NCBI RefSeq assembly: GCF_002803085.1
Contig: NZ_NNBJ01000001.1
Span: forward strand, 434,001 to 498,000
From: Streptomyces sp. CB01201
GTDB lineage: Bacteria; Actinomycetota; Actinomycetes; Streptomycetales; Streptomycetaceae
Reading direction: 5' to 3'
Length of the DNA: 64,000 nucleotides
The notes beneath the pieces were generated by a model that worked only from the letters and a program-made list of their open reading frames with translations, did not search any database and was not told where the DNA came from. A program made the translations under genes and the position numbers. Shown here piece after piece: positions 15,949-26,200 of the stretch. Each line of letters opens with the position of its first letter. The first letter of the stretch is position 1.

Positions 15949-17457
15949 CTATGCCGCCGGCGCCCCCGGCGGTGTCGGGCCCTCACCCGTCGCGGCGAGG
16001 CGTGCCGACAGCGGGGCGGCGATGTCCTCCAGGGACTTGCCCTCGGCGTCGACCGCCAGGAAGGCGGCCACCACCCCGGCCGCCGTCATCAGGGCCGCCC
16101 CGATGCTGAAGGCGAGCACGGCATCGCCCACCACGCCGCTGGAGGTCAGCGCCGAGAAGACCAGCGGCCCGGAGATGCCGCCCGCCGCCGTCCCTATGGC
16201 GTAGAAGAGGGCGATCGCCATCGCCCGCGTCTCCATCGGGAAGATCTCGCTCACCGTGAGATAGGCGGAACTGGCGCCCGCCGACGCGAAGAACAGCACC
16301 ACACACCAACAGGCCGTCATGGTGGTGGAGTTGAGCCATCCCTGGGCGAAGAGCCAGGCGGTGACGAACAGCAGCACACCCGAGAGCACATACGTCCCGG
16401 CGATCATCTTCCGCCGGCCCACGGTGTCGAAGAGCTTCCCGAGCAGCAGCGGACCCAGGAAGTTGCCGAAGGCGATGACGGCGAAGAAGTAACCCGTCGT
16501 GCCGCTGGAGACGTCGAAGAACTTCACCAGGATCGAGCTGAACCCGAAGGTGATCGCGTTGTAGAGGAACGCCTGCCCGATGAACAGGGAGAAACCGAGC
16601 ACCGCCCGCTTGGGGTAGGACTTGAACAGCGTCCGGGCGATCTCCACGAAGCCCACGCTCGTGCGCTGCTCGATGGTGATGGAGCTGCCCGGCTCGGGGA
16701 GCCTTCTGCCGGTCTCCTCCTCCACCGTGTGCTCCACGTCGTCGAGCAGCTTCTCCGCGCCCTCCTCCTTGCCGTGGATGAACATCCAGCGCGGGCTCTC
16801 CGGCACATGCCGCCGCACCAGCAGGATCACCAGGCCGAGCACCACGCCGAGCGCGAAGGTGAGGCGCCAGCCGATGTCCTTGGGCAGCAGATCGGTGTTG
16901 AGGGCGAGCACCGAGAGCAGCGCCCCGCCCATCGCGCCCAGCCAGTAGCTGCCGTTGATGATGAGGTCCACCCGGCCGCGGTACTTGCTCGGGATCAGCT
17001 CGTCGATGGCCGAGTTGATGGCCGCGTACTCGCCCCCGATGCCGAAGCCGGTCAGGAAGCGGAACAGGAAGAACCACCACGCGGTGAAGGACAGCGCGGT
17101 CATCGCGGTCGCGGCGAGATAGACCGCGAGCGTGACCAGGAACAGCTTCTTGCGCCCGAAGCGGTCGGTCAGCCAGCCGAAGAACAGCGCGCCCGCGCAG
17201 GCGCCGGCCACATACAGCGCGGCGCCCAGGCCGGTGACCTGGGCGTCGCTGATGGCGAGCCCGCTGCCGGGCTCCGAAAGCCGGCTCGCGATGTTGCCGA
17301 CGACGGTGACCTCAAGACCGTCCAGGATCCATACGGTGCCGAGGCCGATCACGATCATCCAGTGCCACCGCGACCAGGGCAGCCGGTCCAGTCTGGCCGG
17401 CACGGAGGTGGTGATCGTTCGCGGCCCCGTCCCGGGGCCCTGCACCGCATTGCTCAT
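15949..17457 (-). CDS. MFS transporter, sugar/metabolite porter type
   Basis: Membrane transporter of 502 residues with about twelve transmembrane segments. The loop 2-3 motif is WLTDRFGRKKLF, and FLTGFGIGGEYAAINSAIDE plus IPSKYRGR are signatures of the sugar porter/metabolite:H+ symporter group. A long hydrophilic central loop (HGKEEGAEKLLDDVEHTVEE) separates the two halves. AGGAGA precedes ATG 17457. The substrate is unknown. A carboxylesterase gene lies upstream on the same strand, with 138 bp between them, so shared expression is possible. Confidence 0.85.
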   Translation of the reverse strand: MSNAVQGPGTGPRTITTSVPARLDRLPWSRWHWMIVIGLGTVWILDGLEVTVVGNIASRLSEPGSGLAISDAQVTGLGAALYVAGACAGALFFGWLTDRFGRKKLFLVTLAVYLAATAMTALSFTAWWFFLFRFLTGFGIGGEYAAINSAIDELIPSKYRGRVDLIINGSYWLGAMGGALLSVLALNTDLLPKDIGWRLTFALGVVLGLVILLVRRHVPESPRWMFIHGKEEGAEKLLDDVEHTVEEETGRRLPEPGSSITIEQRTSVGFVEIARTLFKSYPKRAVLGFSLFIGQAFLYNAITFGFSSILVKFFDVSSGTTGYFFAVIAFGNFLGPLLLGKLFDTVGRRKMIAGTYVLSGVLLFVTAWLFAQGWLNSTTMTACWCVVLFFASAGASSAYLTVSEIFPMETRAMAIALFYAIGTAAGGISGPLVFSALTSSGVVGDAVLAFSIGAALMTAAGVVAAFLAVDAEGKSLEDIAAPLSARLAATGEGPTPPGAPAA

Positions 17458-17595
17458 GAACTGTCTCCTGCCGCCGGGAGCCGAAACCGCACCTGCCGGA
17501 CGCGTGTACCCGGCGTGCACCGGACATACTCCCCGCAACGCCCCGCGCCCGGCCGCACCCGGCGGACGCGGCGCGCCCCCCCCTGCGGGCCGCTC

Positions 17596-19140
17596 TCAGG
17601 AGGAGGCCACGGGATCGACGTCGGCGTTCAACTCCAGTGCGGTGAAGTCGTGTTCGGCCCAGATCCGGCGCGAGACCTCCTGCGGGTACGGCACGGTGTG
17701 CGGCTCGGCGGCGAACACCCGGGTCAGCCGTTCGCCGGTGCGGCAGGGCGCCCAGCCGGGATCGCCGTGCTCCGCGAACGCGTGCCACGCCCGGCCCATC
17801 GCCTCCGAGACGGCCCACGCGTCGGCGGGCGGTTCCTCCCCGAGCGCCAGGGTGGCGATGCCGCCGATCAGGTTGCCGAACACCAGCGGCACGTCCAGGC
17901 CGTGGCAGGCCCCGAGCGCCCCGCCGAAAGCGGGCGCCGGCCACGCCAGTTCGTAGAGGTACGAGGTGCCGCCGCCCGCCGTGTGCGCCTCGGCCAGCCG
18001 CAGGCTCGGCATCCGGAACAGCCAGTCCGACATCACCAGGTCCTGGAGCGTGGTCGGATCCGCGTCCGGGTGGGCCGCCCGATAGGCCGCCGCGCCCCCG
18101 CTCCCGGGCGCGAACCGCGACAGTACGGCGTCGGCCTCCTCCTGGGTGACCCTGCCGGAGCGGCCCGACATGACCGTGAACAGCTTCGCCTCGTCCCGGT
18201 TGTGACCCGCGATCAGCTCCACGTCCCTGCCCTGGCCGGCCCGCAGCGCCTCCCAGGGGGAACGGGGCAACACCTCGCCGTCGACCACCGGCGAGAACGG
18301 CAGATGGGCGTGGGCGATCTGCCCCCAGCGCGCCCCCCGACCGGTGATACCGCCGAGTACGGCGTCCGCCGCGTCGCGCAGCGCCTTGGGCGCGACCGGG
18401 GCCAGCGCCGCCAGGGTCGGGGGCAGTCCGAGCTCCGCGGCCACGCTCGCGCCGACGTCCGCGGCGAGCGCCGGGCCGAAGACCGAGCCGGGCACGCTCT
18501 GGGCCACCGCCCGGCGGAACAGGCCCGCGGCCCTCGGCATCGCGAGCAGCGCGGCGATGGCGCCGGCCCCCGCCGATTCGCCGAAGACGGTCACCCGGTC
18601 CGGGTCGCCGCCGAACGCCGCGATGTTGTCCCGCACCCACTCCAGGGCGGCGACCTGGTCGAGCAGCGCCCGGTTGGGCACCGCGCCCTCGAAGTGGCCG
18701 TACCCCTCCGCGCCGACCCGGTGGTTGAACGTGACGACGACCGCGCCCCGGCGGGCCAGCGCCGCGCCGTCGTAGGTGGGCCCCTCGGCCGAGCCGACCA
18801 GGTAGGCACCGCCGTAGATCCACACCATGACCGGCAGCCGGGCCGTCGCGGCCGGGTCCGGGGACCAGACGTTCACCGTCAGCCATTCGTCCGAGTCGCC
18901 GGTGTTCTCGGGCCCGGAGCCGAACCCGAGCCCGAGGGACTGCGGGGGAGTGGGCCCGAACGAGACCGCCTCACGGACGCCGTCCCACGGCAGGGCGGGT
19001 ACGGGCGGGGCCAGGTGCAGGGCGCCGACGGGCGGCCGGGCGAACGGCATGCCGCGGAAGACGGCCATGCCGTCCACCGTACGGCCGCGGACGGAACCGG
19101 CGGTGGTGCGGATCTCGGGTGCGCGGGTGGGCTCGGGCAT
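17596..19140 (-). CDS. Type-B carboxylesterase/lipase
   Basis: Alpha/beta-hydrolase of 514 residues. The nucleophile elbow is GESAGAG; upstream are the oxyanion motif WIYGGAY and the type-B signature FGGDPDRVTVFGESAG. The catalytic acid region is GHNRDEAKLF or nearby, and the histidine is in ACHGLDVPLVFG. There is no signal peptide, so it acts in the cytoplasm. ATG 19140 follows AGAAGGGA and the protein begins MPEPTRAPEIRTTAGSVRG, the usual family start. It hydrolyses carboxylic esters; the natural substrate is unknown. Confidence 0.85.
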   Translation of the reverse strand: MPEPTRAPEIRTTAGSVRGRTVDGMAVFRGMPFARPPVGALHLAPPVPALPWDGVREAVSFGPTPPQSLGLGFGSGPENTGDSDEWLTVNVWSPDPAATARLPVMVWIYGGAYLVGSAEGPTYDGAALARRGAVVVTFNHRVGAEGYGHFEGAVPNRALLDQVAALEWVRDNIAAFGGDPDRVTVFGESAGAGAIAALLAMPRAAGLFRRAVAQSVPGSVFGPALAADVGASVAAELGLPPTLAALAPVAPKALRDAADAVLGGITGRGARWGQIAHAHLPFSPVVDGEVLPRSPWEALRAGQGRDVELIAGHNRDEAKLFTVMSGRSGRVTQEEADAVLSRFAPGSGGAAAYRAAHPDADPTTLQDLVMSDWLFRMPSLRLAEAHTAGGGTSYLYELAWPAPAFGGALGACHGLDVPLVFGNLIGGIATLALGEEPPADAWAVSEAMGRAWHAFAEHGDPGWAPCRTGERLTRVFAAEPHTVPYPQEVSRRIWAEHDFTALELNADVDPVASS

Positions 19141-19297
19141 GCGTTGTCCCTTCTCGGCAGCGGTACTCCACGATACGGAGCCGAGAAGGGGAAGGGCGAG
19201 GCGGCACGGACCTGGCACACCGTCAACTCGCATGCTGGACCGGGTAGTTAACACCGGTGGCGGGCGGGGGTGGTCTTCCGCCCGCCGGGCGGTCCGG

Positions 19298-19504
19298 CTA
19301 CGGGGTTTCGCGCAGGTACAGCGCGCCGCAGGTGTGACAGAACGGGTGGGCGGTCTCCGTACCCCAGGCGTCGTCGGGCTGTTCCTCCGCGCCCGGCACC
19401 AAGTCGGCCCCGCACATGGCGTGTTGCTCGTCGCCGCGGACCATGTGCCATTCCTTGAGGGTGTCGCCGTCGGGGAGTCTCTCGGCAACGATGCGATGGC
19501 GCAC
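19298..19504 (-). CDS. Small Cys-pair (zinc-ribbon-like) protein
   Basis: Protein of 68 residues. It contains HAMCGADL and FCHTCGALYL, three cysteines and adjacent histidines that could bind one zinc ion. The start is a GTG preceded by GAGGAG at 6 bases, strong support for translation. No known function. Similar short Cys-rich proteins with an EWHMVRG-type segment occur in actinomycetes, in my recollection, but I cannot name a family. Confidence 0.6.
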   Translation of the reverse strand: MRHRIVAERLPDGDTLKEWHMVRGDEQHAMCGADLVPGAEEQPDDAWGTETAHPFCHTCGALYLRETP

Positions 19505-20103
19505 TGGTGGCTCCTCTTCCTTCTCGGGCCGCGCCCGGCCGCCCGGCCGCGGACGCCGGGTGGGCCCCGGCGTTTCGACACTGTCACCGGTACCACGCGG
19601 GCGCATGCGGAACACCTGCCGGAGGTGCCACCGCACCCGACCGGGACCGGACCGCTCGGCGCGCCCCGAGGGCGTCGGCGTCCGGCGCGCCGGCCGGTCA
19701 CGGTGGCCGGGACCGGCTCGTCCGTTCGATGCAGGCGCACCCGGGCGAGGTCGTGCCGGGGGAGGACCTGCCCGGCGCGGGCCCCTTGCGGGATCGTCCC
19801 GGGCCGTCGGCCGCACCCGGGTGTCCGACCGAGAGGAGGACTCCATCCGGCCGCCCCGCCCGGACCGCATCCGTGCCCCGCCCGCGGCCGTCGCGGTCTC
19901 CGGCCGGACGGCCACCGCCCGGCCCCGTCCCTGGCTCGGCGCCACTGACCCAGAGGTGATCGGCCGCCTCTGGCACCTCAACCCGCCTCAAGCGGGACCG
20001 AGTTGGCGATGGCCTGTTTCCAACGGGCCGTGTTCCCAAGGGCCGCCGCCGTCCGCATGCTCGGGCGGGAACCGGGGGCGGCGCGAGAAGGGACGGGTGC
20101 ACG
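19505..20103. other. 599-bp region without a convincing gene
   Basis: Several reading frames stay open because of the G/C content, but none combines a ribosome site, a plausible start and protein-like composition. All translate to Arg/Pro/Gly-rich strings. I see no repeat array or tRNA. It probably carries the promoter of the methyltransferase-like gene at 20104 and of the small gene at 19504. Confidence 0.4.
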
Positions 20104-20997
20104 ATGACGGACGACCGGCGGACCGGATCGGGAGCGACCGGTGGGGTGGGAGTGGCGGACACCGCCGCGGCACCGGGGATGTCCCGCTTCGACGCGATCT
20201 ACGACCGGCCCGACCCCAGGGCCTACTTCCGGGCGCTGGGCCCCCTCGGATACCGCACGCCCGGCCATGCCCAACGGATCTTCCGGCGACTGCGGACGGC
20301 ACTGTCGCCCGGCACTTCGGAGCCCCTCACCGTGCTCGACCTGTGCTGCTCGTACGGGATCAACGCGGCCCTGCTGAACCACGAGGTGACCCTGGACGAG
20401 CTGTACCGGCGCTACACCTCGCGCGAGGCCGCCGCCATGACCGGTGACCAACTGGCCGCCTGGGACCGGGAGTTCTTCGGGGCGCGTCGCCGTCGCGACC
20501 ACGTCAGGGTCATCGGTCTCGACAGGGCGCCGCGTGCCGTCGCCTACGGCCGGGCCGTCGGGCTGCTGGCGGAAGGCTTCGCCGAGGACCTGGAGGTGGC
20601 GCCGCCGAGCCCGGAGCTGTGCGAGGCGGTGCGCGACGTCCGACTGATCACGGTCACGGGCGGCGCCTGCTTCCTGTCGCGGCGCACCTTCAGGCCGCTG
20701 CTGTGCGCGGCCCGTGGACCGGTCTGGGTTGCCGCGTTCGTGCTGCGCACCTCCGCGTACGAGGAGATCGCGGACTGCCTTGCCGCGTTCGGCCTCGCCA
20801 CCGAGCGGAGTGGGACGACCTTCCCCCAGCGCCGCTTCACCGACGACGCCGAACGGCGCTACGCCGTCGACACGGTGACCGCTGCGGGGCTCGACCCGTC
20901 CGGCAAGGAGGGCGCGGGCTCCTTCCACACGGTCCTGCATCTGTCGCGCCCCACCAGCGATGTCGTCATGATCCCGCTGGACACCCTGGTGCCGTAG
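20104..20997 (+). CDS. SAM methyltransferase-like protein, atypical motif I
   Basis: Soluble protein of 297 residues. VLDLCCSYGINAALL resembles methyltransferase motif I, but the glycine-rich loop is degenerate (CCSYG instead of GxGxG). VRVIGLDRAPRAVAYGRAVG fits the following acidic-loop motif II. The rest has no clear signature. ATG 20104 follows AAGGGA at a rather long distance; an internal ATG at 20179 (MSRFDAIYDRPDP) is an alternative start. It converges with the M4 protease gene. The substrate is unknown and activity uncertain. Confidence 0.65.
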   Translation: MTDDRRTGSGATGGVGVADTAAAPGMSRFDAIYDRPDPRAYFRALGPLGYRTPGHAQRIFRRLRTALSPGTSEPLTVLDLCCSYGINAALLNHEVTLDELYRRYTSREAAAMTGDQLAAWDREFFGARRRRDHVRVIGLDRAPRAVAYGRAVGLLAEGFAEDLEVAPPSPELCEAVRDVRLITVTGGACFLSRRTFRPLLCAARGPVWVAAFVLRTSAYEEIADCLAAFGLATERSGTTFPQRRFTDDAERRYAVDTVTAAGLDPSGKEGAGSFHTVLHLSRPTSDVVMIPLDTLVP

Positions 20998-21010
20998 CGC
21001 GCCGGACGCA

Positions 21011-21045
21011 CCGCTGCCGCCCCGGGGATCGCGGGGCGGCAGCGG
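21011..21045. terminator. Bidirectional hairpin terminator
   Basis: CCGCTGCCGCCCC at 21011-21023 pairs exactly with GGGGCGGCAGCGG at 21033-21045, a 13-bp stem with a 9-nt loop. It lies between the convergent methyltransferase-like and M4 protease genes. Confidence 0.75.
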
Positions 21046-21054
21046 CGGTTCGGG

Positions 21055-22842
21055 TCAGCTACGGGCGGCCGGGGTGTTCGCCGCGGTCACGTTGACGGCG
21101 GCCCAGGCCTTGTCCACCGTCTTGTACTCGGTGCTGCTCGCGCCGTAGAGGTCGGCGGCCGCGCTCAGCGTGGCGGTGCGGGCGTCGTGGAAGTCGGTCG
21201 TGGAGACCATGTACCGGGTGAGCGCCCGGTAGAAGATCTGCGTCGCCTTGTCCCGGCCGATGCCGGTCACGGTGGAGCCGTCGTAGGTCGGCGAGTCGTA
21301 GGCGACGGAGTTGATGGTCTTCTTGCCGCTGCCCTCGGCCAGCAGGTAGTAGGCGTGCGAGGAGACGCCGGAACCCGCGTGGACCTCGGTGTCGTACGAC
21401 GCCTTCGACCAGTAGTCGACCGTGCCTTCGAGCTTGTCGAGGGACGGCTTGTCGAGGCGGCGCAGGAACTTCTGCTGGAGGCCGAGCTTCTCGCCCATCA
21501 GGTAGTTGGGCGGGTTGTTCGGGTTGTTGGTGGCGAACTCGACGTTGCTGCCGAAGACGTCGGCGAGCGACTCGTTGAGCGAGCCGGGCTCGCCGAACTG
21601 GTTGTCGTTCGCGTCGACCCGGGTCGGCTGGAGGTTCGCCGTCGCGTCCACCACACCGTGGGTGAGCTCGTGGCCGGTGACGTCCAGGACGACGAGGGGC
21701 TGCGCGAACGTCTGCCCGTCACCGTCGCCGTAGAGCATGCAGCCGCAGTCCGAGGACCAGAACGCGTTGCCGACCTTGTTGCCGAAGTGCACCAGGGCGT
21801 GCGCGCCCGCGCCGTCGTTCTTGATCCCGTTGCGCCCGAAGGTCTTCTTGTAGAAGTCCAGGGTGCTGGTGATCCCGTACTGCGCGTCGACGGCCGCGGT
21901 GGCCCGGTCGCCCGCCCTGCCGGTGCCCCAGCGGTCGGTGGTGCTGGTGAACGCCTTGCCGCCGGAGAACTGCTGCAGCTCCTTGTTGCCGGCGTCGCGG
22001 GTCTCGGTCTGGCCGCGGCTCGGGTCCTTGAGCGTGAACGCGCTCTTCGCCGTCTGGGTGGTGATCAGCGGGACGCTGCCGACGAAGAGGGACTGGCCGG
22101 TGCCGTTGGCCTGCGCGGGAAAGCCGGTCGCCTTGGGGGAGGCGAGCGGGGCGGGCGTGGCCGTGGCGAGCAGGGGATTGAGCTTCTGGCCGCTCTTGCG
22201 GAGCTCGTCCTGGACGCGGGGCGACAGGAAGGAGTCGGCGACGGGCGTGTTGCTGAGGATCGCGCCGCTGGCCGCGTCGACGACCACGGTGCGCGCCCCG
22301 GACTCGGCGGTGGCGCTGTCCGTCACGTGGATCTGGTAGGCGAGGGCCGTGTGTCCGGCGCGGGCGTCCACCACGAGCTGGGCGGCGCCCGCGGTGCCCT
22401 TGGCGGTGGCGGCGGCCTTCGCCCGGGCCTGTCCGGCCGTCAGCTTGGCGCTGGTGGTGGCGACCTTCACCTGCTGGCGCAGCGCACGGGTCACGCCGGT
22501 GTAGGCGGATCTCTTGTCGAGGTGGACGACCAGGTCGCCGCCGAGGACCGGAAGCCCCTGGTGCGAGCGGACGAAGCGGACGTGCTGCTTGCCGTCCGGG
22601 TCGACCATGACGTCGGTGGCCTGAAGCGTGTCGCCCTTGCCGACGCCGGTGGCCGAGGCGTGGGTGACGGCGGCGGTGCGGGCCGCGTCGATCACCGGCT
22701 GGAAACCGGCGCTCGCGACGGGGGCGGTGGCCCCCGGGGCGGCGGGTGCGGCGAGGGCCGTGGCCCCGCCTCCCGCGGTGATGGTGACGGCCGTGGTGAC
22801 GGCCAGGGCTATCGCCAGGCTGCGTATGTGGGGTGTACGCAC
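21055..22842 (-). CDS. Secreted M4-family (thermolysin-type) metalloprotease
   Basis: Zymogen of 595 residues. A signal peptide of about 32 residues is followed by an FTP/PepSY propeptide (GDTLQATDVMVDPDGKQHVR region and LTAGQARAKAAATAKG). The catalytic domain carries the zinc motif HELTH in DVTGHELTHGVVDATA and the downstream third ligand in NESLADVFGS. GVSSHAYYLLAEG near the C-terminus contains the substrate-binding histidine of M4 enzymes. Two cysteines (SDCGCMLYGDGDG) may bridge. The start is GTG 22842 with AAGGAA upstream. It is exported by Sec and degrades external protein. Confidence 0.93.
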   Translation of the reverse strand: MRTPHIRSLAIALAVTTAVTITAGGGATALAAPAAPGATAPVASAGFQPVIDAARTAAVTHASATGVGKGDTLQATDVMVDPDGKQHVRFVRSHQGLPVLGGDLVVHLDKRSAYTGVTRALRQQVKVATTSAKLTAGQARAKAAATAKGTAGAAQLVVDARAGHTALAYQIHVTDSATAESGARTVVVDAASGAILSNTPVADSFLSPRVQDELRKSGQKLNPLLATATPAPLASPKATGFPAQANGTGQSLFVGSVPLITTQTAKSAFTLKDPSRGQTETRDAGNKELQQFSGGKAFTSTTDRWGTGRAGDRATAAVDAQYGITSTLDFYKKTFGRNGIKNDGAGAHALVHFGNKVGNAFWSSDCGCMLYGDGDGQTFAQPLVVLDVTGHELTHGVVDATANLQPTRVDANDNQFGEPGSLNESLADVFGSNVEFATNNPNNPPNYLMGEKLGLQQKFLRRLDKPSLDKLEGTVDYWSKASYDTEVHAGSGVSSHAYYLLAEGSGKKTINSVAYDSPTYDGSTVTGIGRDKATQIFYRALTRYMVSTTDFHDARTATLSAAADLYGASSTEYKTVDKAWAAVNVTAANTPAARS

Positions 22843-23242
22843 GGTGGGGGGTTCCTTAGAGGTGCGGGGGCGGTCGGCTCAACAACCACCCGTACGCACG
22901 GTGCTGTTGTGCACCGCGGGGACCATGTGGTCCCGGCCGGAACCCTGCTATGTCTGGCATGAACATGTAAAGAGGGATGATCGACTTTCTGCGCTCCCGG
23001 AACCCAGATTTAACAATTGCTGGTGATCCAGGTGGCCAAAAGGTGTCCAACTTCCCGTTCACCGGCCCAGATGCGGGATCGGGCGGATCGGTTGCCTCGC
23101 CCGCGCACATTCGTTCCCTTCTCCGACGACGTTTCGGCGACTTGCCGAACGAACCCGCCTCGTACGTCTGTTGCCGACCGGAACCGGACGAAGTTCGTCC
23201 TTTTCCGGCGTACGTCCCGCCCGTCACGGAAAGGTGGGGCCC
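22843..23242. other. 400-bp divergent regulatory region
   Basis: Intergenic between the protease (minus) and the HTH-WD40 gene (plus). It includes the most AT-rich stretch of this part of the window (about 22970-23050) and a long inverted repeat at 23178-23208, listed separately. Short open frames here look like noise. Confidence 0.5.
23178..23208. promoter_or_regulatory. Long inverted repeat, candidate operator of the HTH-WD40 gene
   Basis: Outer arms CCGGAA (23178-23183) and TTCCGG (23203-23208) flank inner arms GGACGAA (23186-23192) and TTCGTCC (23194-23200) around one central G. Thirteen of fifteen positions per arm pair, and only a 2x2 internal mismatch interrupts. It ends 34 bp before the GTG start. 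It could be a binding site for the gene's own N-terminal HTH domain, or a leader hairpin. Confidence 0.5.
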
Positions 23243-26200
23243 GTGCCAACGGACGACGAAACGGCCGACGGATTCGCAGCCGAGCTGCGCCGTCTGCGAG
23301 GCCTGCGCAAGGTGTCCCTCACCGGTCTTGCCCGCTCGATCCACTACAGCAAGGGGTATCTCAGCAAGATCGAGAACGGCGGCAAACCCCCTACTCTCGA
23401 TGTCGCCCGCCGCTGCGACGACGTACTGGAGGCGGGCGGCGCGCTCCTGCGCCTGGTGGCCCGTCCGCCGTCCGTCCCCACCGCCCGCGCCCCGCAGGGC
23501 GGCCCCGCCGAAACCGCCCGGTGCCCCTACCGGGGACTCGCCGCCTACGGTCCGCAGGACGCCGAGTGGTTCTACGGCCGCGAAAGCGCCACGGCCGAAC
23601 TGGCCGGCCGGCTCGCCGAACGCATGGGCCGAGGGCCGCTCGCCGTGGTCGCCCCCTCGGGCGCCGGGAAGTCCTCGCTCCTCCAGGCCGGGCTGCTGCC
23701 CGCCCTGCGCCGGGGCGCCCTTCCGGCGCCCGGGTCCGACCGCTGGCCGGTCGTGGTGTGCACCCCAACCGCCCATCCGCTCAAGGAACTTCTGCGCTGC
23801 GCCGCCGATGTGCTCGGCGCGGCCGGCGCCGAGCTCACCCCCGAGGCGCTGGCGGAGCGGCCCGCCGCCCTGCTCGACGCCTCGGCGGCGCGCGGCGGCC
23901 GGCCCGGACTGGTGCTCCTGGTCGACCAGTTCGAGGAGGCGTTCACCCTCTGCGAGGACGACCGCGAGCGCCGCGACTTCGTCGCCGTGCTGCACGCCCT
24001 GGCCACCGCGCGGGCCGGCGACGACGGCAGCCCGCAGGCCGCCGTCGTGGTCGGTCTGCGCGCCGACTTCTGCGGCCGGTGCCTGGACCATCCCCACCTC
24101 GTGGAGGTCTTCACCCACGGCCTGTTCGCCCTCGGCCCGATGTCCGTCACCCAGCTGCGCCAGGCCATCACCGGGCCCGCCGAACGAGCCGGTCTGAGCC
24201 TCGAACCCGGCCTGGTGGAACTCCTGTTGAGGGATCTGGGCACCGACACGGCGACCTCCGCCGGCTCCCTCCCCCTGCTCGCCCACGCGCTCCTCGTCAC
24301 CTGGCAGCAGCGCACCAGCCGCACCCTGACCGTGGCCGGTTACGAGACGACGGGAGGCATCCACGGCGCCGTCGCCCGCACCGCCGAGTCCGTGTACGCC
24401 CGGCTGGATCCGGCCGAGCAGCTGACAGCCCGTCAACTCCTGGTGCGGCTCGTGCATGTGGCCGACGACAGCGCCCAGACCCGTAAACCCGTCGAACGTG
24501 AGCTGCTGCTAAGGCAGTTGAGCGATCCCTGCGCCGGCGGCCGCGCGCTGGACGCCTTCGTGCGGGCCCGCCTGGTCACCGCGGGCAGCGAGACGGTCGA
24601 GATCACCCATGAGGCACTCCTGCACGCCTGGCCGCGGCTGCGCGGCTGGATCGACGCCGACCGTGCGGGGCTCGTCATGCGTCAGGAGCTCTTCGACGCC
24701 GCGACCCGGTGGGTACGGGCGGACCGTGATCCGAGCCTGCTCTACCGCGGAAGCCGCCTCGCGGCCGTGCGCGACCAATCGAGACACGCCCCGGACAGAA
24801 GCCAAATCGGCCCCGAGACAAGGGACTTCATCGCTGCGTGCGAGGCCGAGGAAGGACGCGCGATGCGCGTCGCGCGGCGCCAGGTCCGCATCCGGCGTAC
24901 CCTGCTCGTCACCCTCGGAGGCCTCCTGGCGGTCGCCGTGACCGCCGGATCCCTCGCCTTCCAGCAGAGCCGCCGCGCCCTGGACCAGAGCCGCACCGCT
25001 CAGTCACAGGCCCTCGCGGTGCGCTCGGGCGCGCTTGCCGCCGGGCAGCCGGAGGCCTCCATGCTGCTGGCCTCCGACGCCTACCGCACCGACCGCACCC
25101 CGCAGGCGCGCGGAGCCCTGCTCAGCACCCAGGCGCAGTCCTTCGACGGACGGCTGCGCGGCCACTTCGGGCCCGTCAACTCCGTCGCGTTCAGCCCCGA
25201 CGGCAAGACCCTCGCATCGGCGAGCTCGGACGGCACCGTCAAGCTCTGGGACACCGCGAGCCACCGGATCACCGCCACCCTGACCGGCCACACCGGAGCG
25301 GTCACCTCCCTCGCCTACTCCGCCGACGGCACGCGCCTGGCGACCGCGGGCGAGGACGGCACCGTACGGCTCTGGAGCACGGCCGCACACCGCACGACGG
25401 CGACCCTGACGGGACATCGAGGAACGGTCCGGGCCGTGGCGTTCAGCCCCGACGGCCGCACCCTGGTGTCCGGCGGAGTCGACCGCACCGTGCGCCTGTG
25501 GGACGTGCCCGCCGGAACCTCACGCGCGGTCCTGGCCGGACACGGCGACGCCGTGATGTCGGTCGCCTTCGGGCCCGACGGGCAGGAGGTGGCCTCCGCC
25601 TCGGCCGATCGCACCGTACGGGTCTGGGATGTGACGGGCAGTCAGTCACCGATGGTGCTCACCGGGCACAGCGACCAGGTGCTCGGGGTGGCCTTCAGCC
25701 CCGACGGCCACACCCTGGCGTCCGGCTCCGCCGATCGCACCGTACGGCTGTGGAACCTGCCCGACGGCACGGCCGGCGGCGTCCTGACCGGGCACAGCGA
25801 CGACGTCAACGCCGTCGCCTTCACCCGCGCCGGTGACACCGTCATCAGCGCCGGCGGCGACGGCACCGTCAAACTCTGGGACGCCGTCAACCACCGCCTC
25901 GTCACCACCCTGTCCGGCCACACCGACTACGTCCTCGCGGTCGCCGCCGGACCCGACGAACGCCTGGCGACCGGCGGCTTCGACCAGTCGGTGGTGCTGT
26001 GGGACCCGGGCCGCTCGGCGCTCACCGCCCGGCCGTTCACCGAGGCCTGGCAGTCGGCCTTCTCGCCCGACGGAAGCCTGCTCGCCTCCGCCCAGGCGGA
26101 CCGCACGGTCCGGGTGTGGGACGTCGCCCACCACCGGCTGCGCGCCACCCTGACCGGCCACGACGGATCGGTCTTCGCGGTGGCCTTCTCACCGGACGGC

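Noticed and set aside
15874..19251. 1125-codon open frame on the plus strand
   Set aside because: It overlaps the MFS and esterase genes on the other strand, and its translation (Gly/Arg/Glu/His-rich) shows no domain.
19505..20103. A possible gene on either strand in this gap
   Set aside because: No ribosome site plus start combination and no protein-like composition.
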